Assembly: GCA_963971405.1 (NCBI GenBank)
Contig: OZ020485.1
Coordinates: 50,527,469 to 50,591,468, forward strand
Direction of reading: 5' to 3'
DNA from: Psococerastis gibbosa
Taxonomy: Eukaryota; Arthropoda; Insecta; Psocodea; Psocidae
Length of the DNA: 64,000 nucleotides
The notes under the pieces were generated by a model, which saw only the letters and a program-made list of their open reading frames with translations, did not search any database and was not told where the DNA came from. Positions 10,340-19,872 of the stretch are shown here, piece by piece (positions within the stretch are counted from its first letter, which is position 1; each line of letters begins with the position of its first letter). A program made the translations under genes and the position numbers.

Positions 10340-10910
10340 TGTTAAAACAATAATTTGAAATTAAAGTATAATCATGGCTTCTTATTATTAAAATTAAAAT
10401 AAGTTTAGTTTAAAGAAGTAATAATTTACTTAAATTTTTATTTATATTGTTTGTCTGTGACAATGTTTATGTTGGATACTGCGTTGTACGACCAAGATAG
10501 AGAATACAGCTTTGAGTTTACAGTATGAGTTTTTATTTATCCCAAAACTATTTATCGATCCATGGCCTAACTTAACAGTCGCACAGTCTTGGAAGCGTCC
10601 TATTCTGGAATAAAGGAATTATGGGATAATTGGAATATTCGAAGTATTTCGAACATTTGGAAAATTGTAATGTTTCAGCATCTGCCGAGCGCTAGGAAAT
10701 CTTGGAATTTTAACAGAAATTATGACTAAATTTTATGTAAGTACGCTTCTAAATTATGAAATATTGGTTTTTAAGCAAATTATAAATAATTCTGTTCCGT
10801 CAACATTTTATTAATATTTGGACCCTAGACACCAGCGGGCCCAGCCGGCTACAACAGATTAGGTTAGTTTTGTTAAGCGTTCTCTTATTGTATAAACTAC
10901 TCTTACAACA
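10340..10910 (+). repeat. LTR of a Gypsy-like retrotransposon (TGTT...AACA)
   Basis: The unit starts TGTTAAAACAATAATTTG and ends CTCTTACAACA, giving the canonical TG...CA ends with 4-base inverted TGTT/AACA. It is immediately followed by TGGCGCCCAAC, complementary to the 3' end of tRNA-Lys (GTTGGGCGCCA), and preceded by a polypurine tract. Length is 571 bp. No second copy was noticed in the window, so the boundaries rest on these signals alone. Confidence 0.6.
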
Positions 10911-10921
10911 TGGCGCCCAAC
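10911..10921 (+). other. Primer binding site, tRNA-Lys type
   Basis: TGGCGCCCAAC directly abuts the AACA end of the LTR. It matches the complement of the tRNA-Lys acceptor end, as used by many Gypsy elements. No gag follows; about 175 bp of AT-rich DNA lead to the initiator-tRNA-like block at 11099. Confidence 0.6.
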
Positions 10922-11098
10922 GTTTTTTTTTATTTTTGTGAAAATTTCAGTTTCATTTTGTTAGATTTATTAATCTACTAATTAATAAAAGAAAATGAAA
11001 TAAATCATAGTAAGAAATATTTTATTTTCAAATATTTATCTAAGTTGGTAGTACTGACATAAGTTTAACTTTTCAACATGTTGGTACAATCAAAATGT

Positions 11099-11119
11099 AG
11101 TGGAAGCGTGCTGGGCCCA
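11099..11119 (+). other. Sense-strand initiator tRNA-Met fragment
   Basis: A 21-base block starting AGTGGAAGCGTG and ending GGGCCCA equals nucleotides 14-34 of an insect-type initiator tRNA-Met (recalled sequence) and is the exact reverse complement of 12014-12034. It lies 62 bp before the capsid-like ORF, so ORF and flanks sit between inverted tRNA sequences. Too short to be a tRNA gene. It could instead be the primer binding site of a Copia element on the other strand. Confidence 0.6.
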
Positions 11120-11180
11120 AAAGAATTTTTTCTTCTTGGACTAAGGCTCGGATGCGCGACCAACCTCAAGCCATTATGAA

Positions 11181-11969
11181 ATGTCTACTCCATCAGCTCC
11201 AGCTTCACAAGAAGCTAAGAAACCAAGATTCCGCCCCAGGCGTGGGGCCAATAGTGCACCGTCTTGTCAAAAAGACCCGATCCCCCAACTTCGCCAACCG
11301 ACCAGTCAGCCTACTGCCGAAAATTTTCAGCTAAAGGCAAAATCGACCACATTTACATCTCTTCGTACCGACTCTGCGGACGTACACGATTTTTTGGTCC
11401 TAGGCCTTCAGAGCTTTGCCCTTCGCGAGAGGAAGCCGAGAGTCCATCTGGACTATTCCGGTTACCTTGATCTGATAGATTACGCTTCACTCAGCTCCCG
11501 CGAAAAATACTGGTTCAGTTATTACTGTGTTGTCCTTCTTTATCAGCGTATCCTAAACGTTGTTGAGGCCCAAAATGAGGGAGTTGGCCTAGCGGCCACC
11601 CTTCTTAACAACTCAGTTGGGGAAGTTAAGATCCCGAAACCGGTTGCCATTTATTTAAACCGAATTGGCCCATTTTTCGATTCACGCAAGCGCCCATGGG
11701 TGATTGCAAAACCAAATTTTGATCACGGCGTCTTTAACGGAATGGCCGGTCATTTTGGCGGAGTAGTGGCTAACAGCCACTTTAAATATGCATCTTACCC
11801 TGTACCTATTGTGAGTGCGTTTTCTTGCCTCCCAGAGTTTACCAATGCAGGAGAAAATTGGAATCTCCCGAACGCCATAATTCCTACTGCCCCGATTGGA
11901 GCAGGGAATCCCAATCTACTGGGATATAGACCAGCCCGAGCAATTCATCAAGAAGCTCGCAATCTTTAA
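11181..11969 (+). CDS. Capsid-like ORF, candidate endogenous RNA-virus coat protein
   Basis: A 262-residue uninterrupted frame. The N-terminus is Ser/Pro/Gln-rich and basic (KKPRFRPRRGANSAP near residues 13-27). The body is globular and aromatic-rich, including VHLDYSGYLDLIDYASLSSR and PKPVAIYLNRIGPFFDSRKR. A basic arm plus this type of body, with no enzyme motif, resembles coat proteins of partitivirus-like double-stranded RNA viruses; that assignment is from general appearance and is uncertain. The frame stops at a TAA at 11967-11969, and the same frame stays open beyond it into the Copia primer binding site. It lies between inverted initiator-tRNA sequences (11099-11119 and 12009-12038), where the LTR of the downstream Copia element would be expected. 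Alternatives are an unusual accessory ORF of that retrotransposon or a host exon. Confidence 0.5.
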   Translation: MSTPSAPASQEAKKPRFRPRRGANSAPSCQKDPIPQLRQPTSQPTAENFQLKAKSTTFTSLRTDSADVHDFLVLGLQSFALRERKPRVHLDYSGYLDLIDYASLSSREKYWFSYYCVVLLYQRILNVVEAQNEGVGLAATLLNNSVGEVKIPKPVAIYLNRIGPFFDSRKRPWVIAKPNFDHGVFNGMAGHFGGVVANSHFKYASYPVPIVSAFSCLPEFTNAGENWNLPNAIIPTAPIGAGNPNLLGYRPARAIHQEARNL

Positions 11970-12008
11970 GCATCCTTCAACATAGCTGCAACTTATGCAG
12001 CACCAACA

Positions 12009-12038
12009 GGTTATGGGCCCAGCACGCTTCCACTGCGC
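12009..12038 (+). other. Copia-type primer binding site for half initiator tRNA-Met
   Basis: Thirty bases beginning GGTTATGGGCCCAGC are the complement of initiator tRNA-Met nucleotides 10-39 as I recall the insect sequence. Drosophila copia and its relatives prime from a tRNA-iMet fragment cleaved at position 39, which is exactly where this match starts. The preceding bases (CACCAACA) would be the CA end of an LTR, and a Copia gag starts 36 bp downstream. Confidence 0.8.
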
Positions 12039-12073
12039 TTATGGGAGAGCACGCAAGAAAGTGACTCTAAAAT

Positions 12074-12722
12074 ATGAATTTACACAACCAATACGGATTG
12101 GATAAGTTGGAAGGCCAGGCCAACTGGACAATATGGGCCTTCCAGACAAAAATGCTACTCATACATGAGGAGCTCTGGTCAGTCGGGGAAAACGGCATTA
12201 GCTCTGCTAATAAAGCCAAAGAGACGCTCAACGACCAAAAGGCACTGGCAAAAATTTGCCTGCTCGTACATCCACAATTGTACCCGCACATACAAGCGGC
12301 TAGTCGGCTACAAGCTGACATGCTTGGAAAAATCTTGAACAGACTTTTGATGGCACAAGTAAGTAAGTAGGAAGTAGCAGACGCTATTCTATTGAAAATG
12401 GTGCAATATACAATTTTTTTATTTGCATTTGTAAGTGACTTTAACCGGCTCGTCTATTTTACGCCAGTTATTTTGTTGTCATGTGAATAAACACGTATCG
12501 ATGAGCCAGTAAATTTCTTTTATTATGGACAGAGAACAAAAATTGGAGGCATTGAAAAAGCCACTAGACGACGAATTTGTGGCCGTTATCATGTTCAATG
12601 GGCTCGATGATAACTATGATCCATTTGTCATGGCCCTGGAACATTCCAATACAACATTGACGACGGACATGGTAAAATTCAAGTTATTCTTGAATCGCAA
12701 CGAAGGTCCGGAAACATTTTAA
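12074..12722 (+). pseudogene. Ty1/Copia gag, interrupted
   Basis: The first part (12074-12370) reads YGLDKLEGQANWTIWAFQTK, the typical start of Copia gag (x-K-L-x-G-x-N-W-x-x-W). After about 150 bp of noncoding DNA (12371-12524), a second frame MDREQKLEALKKPLDDEFVA then IMFNGLDDNYDPFV continues the UBN2-type gag domain. The gap could be an insertion or a cryptic intron (it starts at a GTAAGTAAG). The gag stops at 12720. Protease, integrase and RT are absent, and Helitron sequence follows. Copia pol fragments elsewhere (25880-27075, 54960-56576) may or may not be the same family. Confidence 0.75.
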
Positions 12723-12959
12723 ATGATGAAAGGTGATCCGCTGATTTGTGCAAATTCAATTTCAAAAAACGATTTGAAGCGAATTCTAACATTTTTCATG
12801 GACACACTTTCAAAAAAGATAAACTCATTTAACTGTAAGGAACATCTGACCTTTCTCAAAGACTTATGTTCACATTTTCCGAAGTTACGACTTTTGTCCG
12901 TAAATTATACCGAGCATTGCGAGCCATGGGGAGCATCAAAAAAATTGACCATTCTGTAG

Positions 12960-13820
12960 TAATCTATTCTATTGAAGATCTGCGGAAAATTGCCGATGAT
13001 GCTCAGCATGGTATTATTGCATTTAAAGATCAAGCTAATGTCAATTCGGTTATTGCTGCAGAGGATGACATTTATCAGAAGTTCAAAATTGCATTTAGGC
13101 GTCATAAAAGAAGAGCCATGGATGTTCCAGGACAGGTCTTCATCTCCTGCCATAAACTTTGTTGTCGACGAGATGGAGCGGTTATCAGTAAATAACGAAA
13201 ACCTCTAATTAATTCGTCGTGGAAAATGCTATTGGCCCATCGTTCCATAAATAACCGAGTCACAGCCAGTGATTACTTATGTAATTATTGTCTGACCAAC
13301 TTCCGTGGTAACAAAGTGCCCCCTACTTCCATTGTAAATGATTTATACGTAGATATCCGGCCTACTGAACTATTACATTTAAACGACTACGAGAAGGCAT
13401 TAATTCAGCGCGCCAAGGCTTTCCAGGTTGTTATCAATATGACACCTGTGGGAAATTCGAAAATTCCAAACCGACAAATGGTGAACTTTACCACTGGATA
13501 GCAACCTCGGGAAATTGCCGCAACTAACGGACCCTGTCAACACGCAGCATGTCTACATCCTTATACGTGGTGCTCTCACTAAATCTAAATTAGTATGGGA
13601 AGACATTGTTGATGTTAATAACATCTTCAACGCATTGGCTGTACTGAAAAGATGCAATCATTTGTACAAAAATGTTTTGCTGCCAGTGAGCGCAAATAGA
13701 CTGCTTTCCCGGCATAGCATCCCCAAAGTATTTTTTACAAACTTTTCTCCAAACAATACAGAAAGAACCGGTCCGAGTTCACTCGAACATGCTTTCCAAT
13801 TTATCAAAATTATTAGATAG
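12960..13820 (+). pseudogene. Helitron polyprotein, N-terminal part (DUF6570-like)
   Basis: Plus-strand frames with shifts. The block at 13226-13501 reads NKVPPTSIVNDLYVDIRP and EKALIQRAKAFQVVINM, followed at 13515-13820 by HVYILIRGALTKSKLVWEDI and ALAVLKRCNHLYKNVLLP. This is the DUF6570 region found upstream of the Rep-like domain in animal Helitron proteins. Upstream pieces at 12960-13200 (the SCHKLCCRRD segment) look like the Cys/His-rich start. At about 13830 the reading is interrupted by repeat copy A; the polyprotein resumes at about 14600. Confidence 0.75.
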
Positions 13821-13877
13821 AGGAAATTAGTAATTTTATGGCAAATATTTTTCCTATGGTTAAATTTCCGATATCTC

Positions 13878-14535
13878 GGGGGCGGTTGTCCACCTGACGT
13901 CACTGGAAGTGAGGTAAATTCTCGATAGGTCAAACAAACACATTAATTACCACACAGCAATAATGGCAGGGCATGCAATGCATTTGAGCGCGAATTTTCT
14001 ATCATTTTTTTCAAAAAATAATTTTTTGGGCAAAACCAAATATTTTTTTGGGAAAGCAACCTATCCGGTTTCGTTACTCAATTTAACACCTAAAACATGC
14101 TTGAAGGTAGAAATCATCGATAGAAAGGTTTCGCATTTTTTAGTCATTTTTTCATTAAATTTTAGTTATTTTTATTTTTTTACCCCCAGAAGCAAACTAT
14201 CAAGGGGCAAGCGACCCCCCCGTATTTTGTCAACATTAATAACGACTACAATCTACGAGAATTTAAAAGAAATCGTTGGAGCCGTTTTTGAGAAATAATT
14301 TTTTTAGACGTTTTTTTGGAGTTTTTTGAAAATAAAAACCCCCCAAATTGAGTTAGCCCAAAAAAAAAAATGGTCCCGAGGTATGATTTTTGTGAACCTA
14401 CATGCCAAATTTCACTCAAATCCACTGAGTAGTTTGCCCGGAAATCGACGAACAGACAGACAGACCGACAGACAGACATTTTGTAAAAACCACTTTTTTG
14501 GGTTCCTGGGACCTCAAAACGTGTAAATCCGTTGA
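13878..14535 (+). repeat. Inverted repeat family, copy A (inserted in the Helitron)
   Basis: About 650 bp running from GGGGGCGGTTGTCCACCTGACG to GAAATCTCGGAATCGAAAATTT. An inverted, diverged copy is at 16337-16952. It includes a CAGACAGACCGACAGACAG tract and the word ATGCCAAATTTCACTCAAAT, common near the 3' ends of dispersed invertebrate repeats. It splits the Helitron coding sequence between the DUF6570-like part and the Helitron-like N domain. No coding capacity was recognised. Confidence 0.8.
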
Positions 14536-14559
14536 AATCTCGGAATCGAAAATTTCGAC

Positions 14560-15830
14560 CATCACAAAGCTTTCCTTATACTACGTATAAATTGGAAAGC
14601 AAAAATACTGACAAGGACGCAGATGAAAATGCAATGATCACACAATTGCATTCTGTTGGTGATATTGACGATTATTACGCGCAATACACTATTCAACCGA
14701 TCCACCATCAACCCAAGAATGTCAGCGCATCGGAGATGTATCAGATGCTTGAAGTAACAGCACCTCACATTGATAGCTGGGATAAAGAACTTGACATAAA
14801 GTGGTTTCATGACCTCTATCCCTATGGAAGAACTGGGCAAAGCTACGCGAGAGACTTTCCAATTACCACTGCGGAATATGTCAAGACCCGGCTGATGTCC
14901 GTCCATCAAGAATTTCGGCTAAACCAGCAATATCTCTTTTTCCTGCTGAATGACGCGAATTTACGGCAAGTCAATGCTGGCATATTTTTTAAATTAAATG
15001 TTTCGCGTTTCCTGGCATTTCCTGCAACATTCCAGATCCCAAACAAAGCCTTTCCAACCTTGAATAGACGAGTTACTACTTATCAGACCCACCACCATAA
15101 CAACTCCTGCATGAGAACAAAAAAGTCAAAAACTAGCGTATGTAACGTATGTCGATTTGGCTTTCCAAGACCTCCCAAGTCAGATTTGGTGAGAGACATT
15201 TTACTTTCGACTGCAAGCAGGAAATCCCCCAACACCGTTAATCGGTTATACAACATTCCCCGCGAAGCAAATACTACTTTCATCAATGATTACAATCCAG
15301 CAATTATGCTCGCCTGGGATGGGAACATGGACCTCCAATTCGTTGGTGAAAAGTCTTCTATTCTAAATTTCTACATCACAAAATATACAACCAAGAGTGA
15401 AAAGTCTCGTGCAGTTGATAAGTTCGACCAAATTAACTCCAACAAATCCATTCAAAGTCGGTTATACAATATTGGTTTCAGTGCCTTAAACCACCGAGAA
15501 TGTGGAGCTTTGGAGGTGAGTGACACTTTCCTCGGAGTACCACTCTATGGCACCGACCCAAACACGTCCATCAAGTGGCTAGACGTGTCACTTAGCCGAA
15601 CGCGACGCGTCAAAAGTAAAAACATTATTTGCCAATATGCATGAAAATTCTTTTTGACCATGTCAATTTGTATGATGTTTTCCGGTGGCACGACAGAGTT
15701 ATACAATTAACTTCAAAAACTACAACTGAACGTCTTACTGAGGTTATCAAATATCTGCAGGGACTGCCATCAAATACCATATGCCAATTTAAAAAAAAGT
15801 ACCAACGCGACACACAGTATGTGTGATAGC
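14560..15830 (+). pseudogene. Helitron polyprotein, Helitron-like N domain fragment
   Basis: The main frame (14532-15644, coding from about 14600) has VGDIDDYYAQYTIQPIHHQP, ELDIKWFHDLYPYGRTGQSY, EFRLNQQYLFFLLNDANLRQ, a Cys/His box (HHHNNSCMRTK...VCNVCRFGFPRPP) and ILNFYITKYTTKSEKS. All are landmarks of the Helitron-like N domain preceding the Rep/helicase. The HUH replication-initiator motif and the PIF1-type helicase walkers are not seen; the segment between the FKLNVSRFLAFP block and the Cys/His box seems deleted. A short continuation in another frame (15629-15826) ends the recognisable part. Nonfunctional. Confidence 0.8.
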
Positions 15831-16336
15831 CTGAACTCAGTATTTCTGGCCATATATTTTGAAAAATTCTGTGACCTACGAACTTGGCCCTCATCCCTAT
15901 CTCATAACTTTAAATGGCCAAAGAACTTGGCCAAATTTAAGATCTCATTACTTTGAATGGCTTAACTTTTTACAAGATCGGTGTTAGGAACTTGTGTACG
16001 CAGTAATTATAAAAAAGAAAGAAGTCAGAGACGAATTGGAACGAGATCTAAATAAGGATAGATAGTATTGACAATGGACGTGCAGGCAGTGATGCTGAGT
16101 TGTTTGTCAAAGGTATCGCCCATGCCCTACAGAACAAAACTAACCGTTCACAACTTCAGTATCAATAAAAATACTAACTAAGGATACTGCTACCTAAGGA
16201 ATCAGTCGGATGGTGGCATCACAGCCAATTTTCCACCACGCAGTATAATTTCTAAAAGAGCATTGCTGAGGAACAGGTTACATTAGTATTATATTCAGAC
16301 GGATGTACCTATCAAACCCGAAACTGCACCCTTGCC

Positions 16337-16952
16337 AAAATTTTCGATTCCGAGATTTCAACGGATTTACAGGTTTTAAGGTATCAGGAAACCAAAAAAA
16401 AAAACGGTTTTTACGAAATGTCTGTCTGTCTGTCGTTCTATCTGTCTGTGCGTCGATTTCCGGGCAAACTACTCGGTCGATTATGATGAAATTTGGCATG
16501 TAGGTTCACAAAAATCATACCTCGGGACCATTTTTTTTATTTCCCAAAAACGGCTCCAACGATTTCTTTTAAATTAACATATATTGTAGTTGTTATTAAT
16601 GTTGTAAAAATGCGGGGGTCGCTTGCCCCTTGATAGTTTGCTTCTGGGGGTAAAAAAATAAAAATAACTAAATATTCATGAAAAAATTACTAAAAAATAT
16701 TTTTTCTGCGAAACCTTTCCATCGATGATTTCTACTTTCAGGTATGTTTTAGGTGTTAAAACCGGACACGTTGCTTTCCCAGAAAAGTATTTGGTTTTGT
16801 ACAAAAAGCTTTTTTTTTTTATTGATAGAAAATTCACGCTCAAATGCATTGCGTGCCCTGCCAGTATTGCTGTGTGGTAATGTATTGGTCTGACCTATCT
16901 AGAATTTACCTCACCTCCAGTGACGTCAGGTGGACAACCCCCCCCCCCCCCT
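16337..16952 (-). repeat. Inverted repeat family, copy B
   Basis: Reverse-complement counterpart of 13878-14535: the same CTGTCTGTCTGTCGTTCTAT tract, the ATTTGGCATGTAGGTTCAC word and the terminal CACCTCCAGTGACGTCAGGTGG, ending in a C-run at about 16950. Together the two copies bracket the second Helitron fragment as inverted arms about 650 bp long. Whether they mobilised it or are independent insertions cannot be told from this window. Confidence 0.8.
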
Positions 16953-17499
16953 GCAGGAGAGGGTAATAAAGTATGCTCATTCCTAAGAGATTGCTCTCTG
17001 GGCTTGACTGCTCATCATTCTGTATCTCCTTCTTCTGCTCAAGTTCAATAAAGTTCTCATTCAACTGCACTTGGAGTCTATTCATTTTACTAAAGTAACC
17101 CAGCAGCAGCGAATCCTACAATACACTGCATTTGATTGATATTTTATTCACTGTGCTGGGTTTACCCTCAGGGAAAATAGAAATCCAGTTTTTCAATTTA
17201 AAAAAAATGTCAAAAGGATACCCGTTTGCCTAACATTCCCAATTTATCCAACCCGTAGGTTGGGTAACGGTAGTTGGGAAATCGAAAACGACCATATTTG
17301 TTGTTTGGTAATTTATTTTTATTTAATTTAAAAAATGAGCTCTGCAACAGAAATTAAAAGTCAAAAATTAAAAAAAAAACATGTGGCAAGAGGTGGACTA
17401 CAGCACATGTCCAAAGTTAATAGCCAAGGGGAAAGAAACTTTGGAGGTAAATGAACTAAATAAATGATGATTTTTATTTTGTTCTATTACGAAGCCTAC
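16953..17499. other. Noncoding, possible LTR remnant
   Basis: 16955-17100 (GAGAGGGTAATAAAGTATGC ... CAATAAAGTTCTCATTCAAC) looks like the R/U5 part of an LTR with two AATAAA signals and a CCCA end before GCAGCAGC. No partner LTR was found. The remainder is AT-rich and featureless. Confidence 0.3.
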
Positions 17500-17680
17500 C
17501 TAACGGAGTTAGGGCTGTAAAGCCCTCTCTTACACTCAACTAGGAAGGCCCGGGACCACCTGCTTCACATGCCCTCTGAAGCATGGCCAGAAAATGTAGC
17601 CAGTGTAGGACTCGAACCAACAACCTTTCCGGTGAATGTTGGAGCCTGTACCACTACTCTACATGTCTGGCTTAAGTTAG
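17500..17680 (-). repeat. tRNA-derived SINE, copy 1
   Basis: On the minus strand the unit reads GTAGAGTAGTGGTACAGGCT, then a GGTTCGAGTCC B-box, then CACTGGCTACATTTTCTGGC and CATGCTTCAGAGGGCATGT. The B-box and the spaced A-box-like TAGTGGTACAGG indicate a polymerase III promoter derived from a tRNA. Other copies are at 31110-31256 (plus strand) and 32395-32437 (partial). Confidence 0.65.
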
Positions 17681-18675
17681 GTTAGGTTGTTCTATTTCTA
17701 TGGTTGGCGGAGGTATCCTCACGCTGAGCTATTTCTCTATTTTCCTATTCCCGTTTCTACCAACAAAGTGAATACCCCTATTAATGCCATACAGCTTTTA
17801 GGCTACTTATTGGACCTCGGCCTCGACCTATAGGCCTCGGCGTTTATTAGGAAAATTTAATAATCCCCCATAGTCCCTGTTTCCACAGATACGATACAGT
17901 CCTGCCATAGCCCATTGTGTTTTTATCAGCCGAAGCCTACTAAGCCCGGCCTAGATAAGGTTTTACTAAGCTTATTTGCCATTAGCCACAGAAAAAGCGA
18001 TAAGTAGGTACTTTATTTTTAGTATAAGGTAAATTTACAACATATCAATAGTGGCTATTGTTTTCAAACGCGTATGTGAAAAGTAGACAGGTATACGATG
18101 ATTTCTAGGCCAACCGGCAGCTACGAACAGTCTGTAATTTAAACTTACCCCCCCCCCCCCACCCAAGTTGCATTACTAAAAAACCGTTTTTATTATTTTT
18201 ATTTTTATGTCAAACAGGCGAGAGGGGCGAGTTTAAAAAACTACCATTGACATCATCTAAGACTTATTTGACTTTTGACCAAAAAACAACAAATAACTCT
18301 TAAATATAGTATTACATCGTTCTTTTTGGACTGGGCATCGTTGCAGTTCTCCTAAACATTGTGGGAAGCTGTTCCATGCTCTGTTTTTGGGAGCCGTCTT
18401 CGCGCCCAATAAGCTGAGTCTACTCTTAACCTGATTGTATTTAATCTGGAAATGTGGTACCATACTGTACTTGTAAAATATTACTTTCATGTAGCGGAAA
18501 TCAAACTAAATCAGCCGAATTCAAATACATAAATCGCAGCAGCCACACTGGTCTATGATCGGCTATTGTGACGTGTAAAATTGGCCTGTTAGACGTTTTA
18601 CCGGTCGCATATCGATAGGGACCCTAATGCTGCAAAATACGGTATTCCATTAGCTCCACCTGCAATTTTTTTAGT
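17681..18675. other. Upstream region of GH1 gene 2
   Basis: Mostly noncoding. A minus-strand stretch at 18290-18460 encodes LLGAKTAPKNRAWNSFPQCL, resembling the extreme C-terminus of LINE reverse transcriptases (x-F-x-x-x-A-x-x-W-N-S-x-P). A C-run lies at about 18149-18160. The last 150 bp before the start codon at 18676 should hold the promoter and 5' leader, but no clear TATA box or initiator could be picked. Confidence 0.35.
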
Positions 18676-18844
18676 ATGCAACCATCCAGAACAGGCAGAG
18701 TCACTGAAGTAAAGGCGCTTTGGCTGTGCTGTCTATTTCTTGTCGTTGCTTCCGCTGCAGGACAAAACAGGAGCCTTCCAGATGGATTTCTGCTAGGGTT
18801 TGCTACGTCTAACTATCAGATTGAAGGAGGATGGAACGAAGGCG
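18676..18844 (+). CDS. GH1 gene 2, exon 1 (signal peptide and domain start)
   Basis: Start Met followed by a short basic leader and a hydrophobic core ALWLCCLFLVVASAAG (residues 14-29), a signal peptide. Then LPDGFLLGFATSNYQIEGGW, the opening of a GH1 domain (F-x-x-G-x-A-T-x-x-Y-Q-x-E-G). The Gln in YQIEG contacts the sugar in the -1 subsite in this family. The donor is GGCG|GTAAGT; one base of a Gly codon carries over to exon 2. The upstream Met choice is supported by the signal peptide. Confidence 0.9.
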
Positions 18845-19629
18845 GTAAGTCGATTTACACTATACAATGAAGTGTGCATAGCCATAAGTACCTACAGTAA
18901 AATATTAAATGGTACAAAGTTATGTTCTATTTCAAAGAATGCCATTAAGCCAATGTTGGTAAAGTCAAAATTGTACCCATGTGATACCTTGCCTTCCAAA
19001 ACTTGCTTAGGGCTAATCAAGTGATGCTTAGCCAGGGACTAATATTACATTGCAATAGTACATTTCCATTGCGTTTGAAACTGTTTTACTCCGATGGGCT
19101 GACTAATTTTAAAAAAAGTACTGATGAAAGCAAAGCTTTAAACGAACTATTAATTATGTTCAATCCCAATATTGTACTTGTATGCTATTGTAGGCATCAA
19201 GCATTTCGTTAAATGACAGCCTACAATGTGTCTGAAATGTATCCGTACACCCACTATTTTCCAAAGAAAAAGTTAAAATTACCATTAAAAGAAGAGCTAC
19301 GTTTCTGAAAAAAAAATATCATAGATTCTTTAAATATTTAGGCATAATTCCCAAAGAAAGAACACAGAAAATCCATCGAACAGAAGCAAAAAAAAAAAAA
19401 AAAAAAATTAAACAAGTGAAGGAGTGTAAAATAATTTGAGCACGCAAAAGTATCGAAGCACAATTGAGGAGCCCTCTGGAAAACGGGCGTTCGCTCACAT
19501 CCGCCCTTTTTTCGGAAATGCGTAAAATCGATCGCTCACAGCCTTCTTAGAATGGCCGCCAAATTTCATATCGATATCTCGAACCATCATCGAGATATTT
19601 AAGTTTGTTTACACACGTGCGTGTTGAAA

Positions 19630-19663
19630 ATGGCGAGTGATTCTGACACAAGTACCTCTGACG
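19630..19663 (+). CDS. DUF7869-type transposase, exon 1
   Basis: ATG in the context AAAATGG, coding MASDSDTSTSDG, then G|GTAAGT. It joins in phase to GDTPTQNRKKR at the ATTTCTTTTTAG acceptor at 19872. The acidic/Ser-Thr start and short exon are typical of this family's entries as I recall them. Confidence 0.6.
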
Positions 19664-19872
19664 GTAAGTTTTATGTATATTAAGCATTTATTTTGTACTT
19701 TAATTTGGCAAATGTATTTAAATGTGATAATCAAGCTTCGTAAATATAATATTTAGCATGTATAGGTAGAGAAATTACTAAAGAGTCTGTCCCGTCCTGG
19801 TGACTGTATATACAGTATGTGATACCATATATGACTGTACATATCTGAAACAATGTTTTAATTTCTTTTTAG

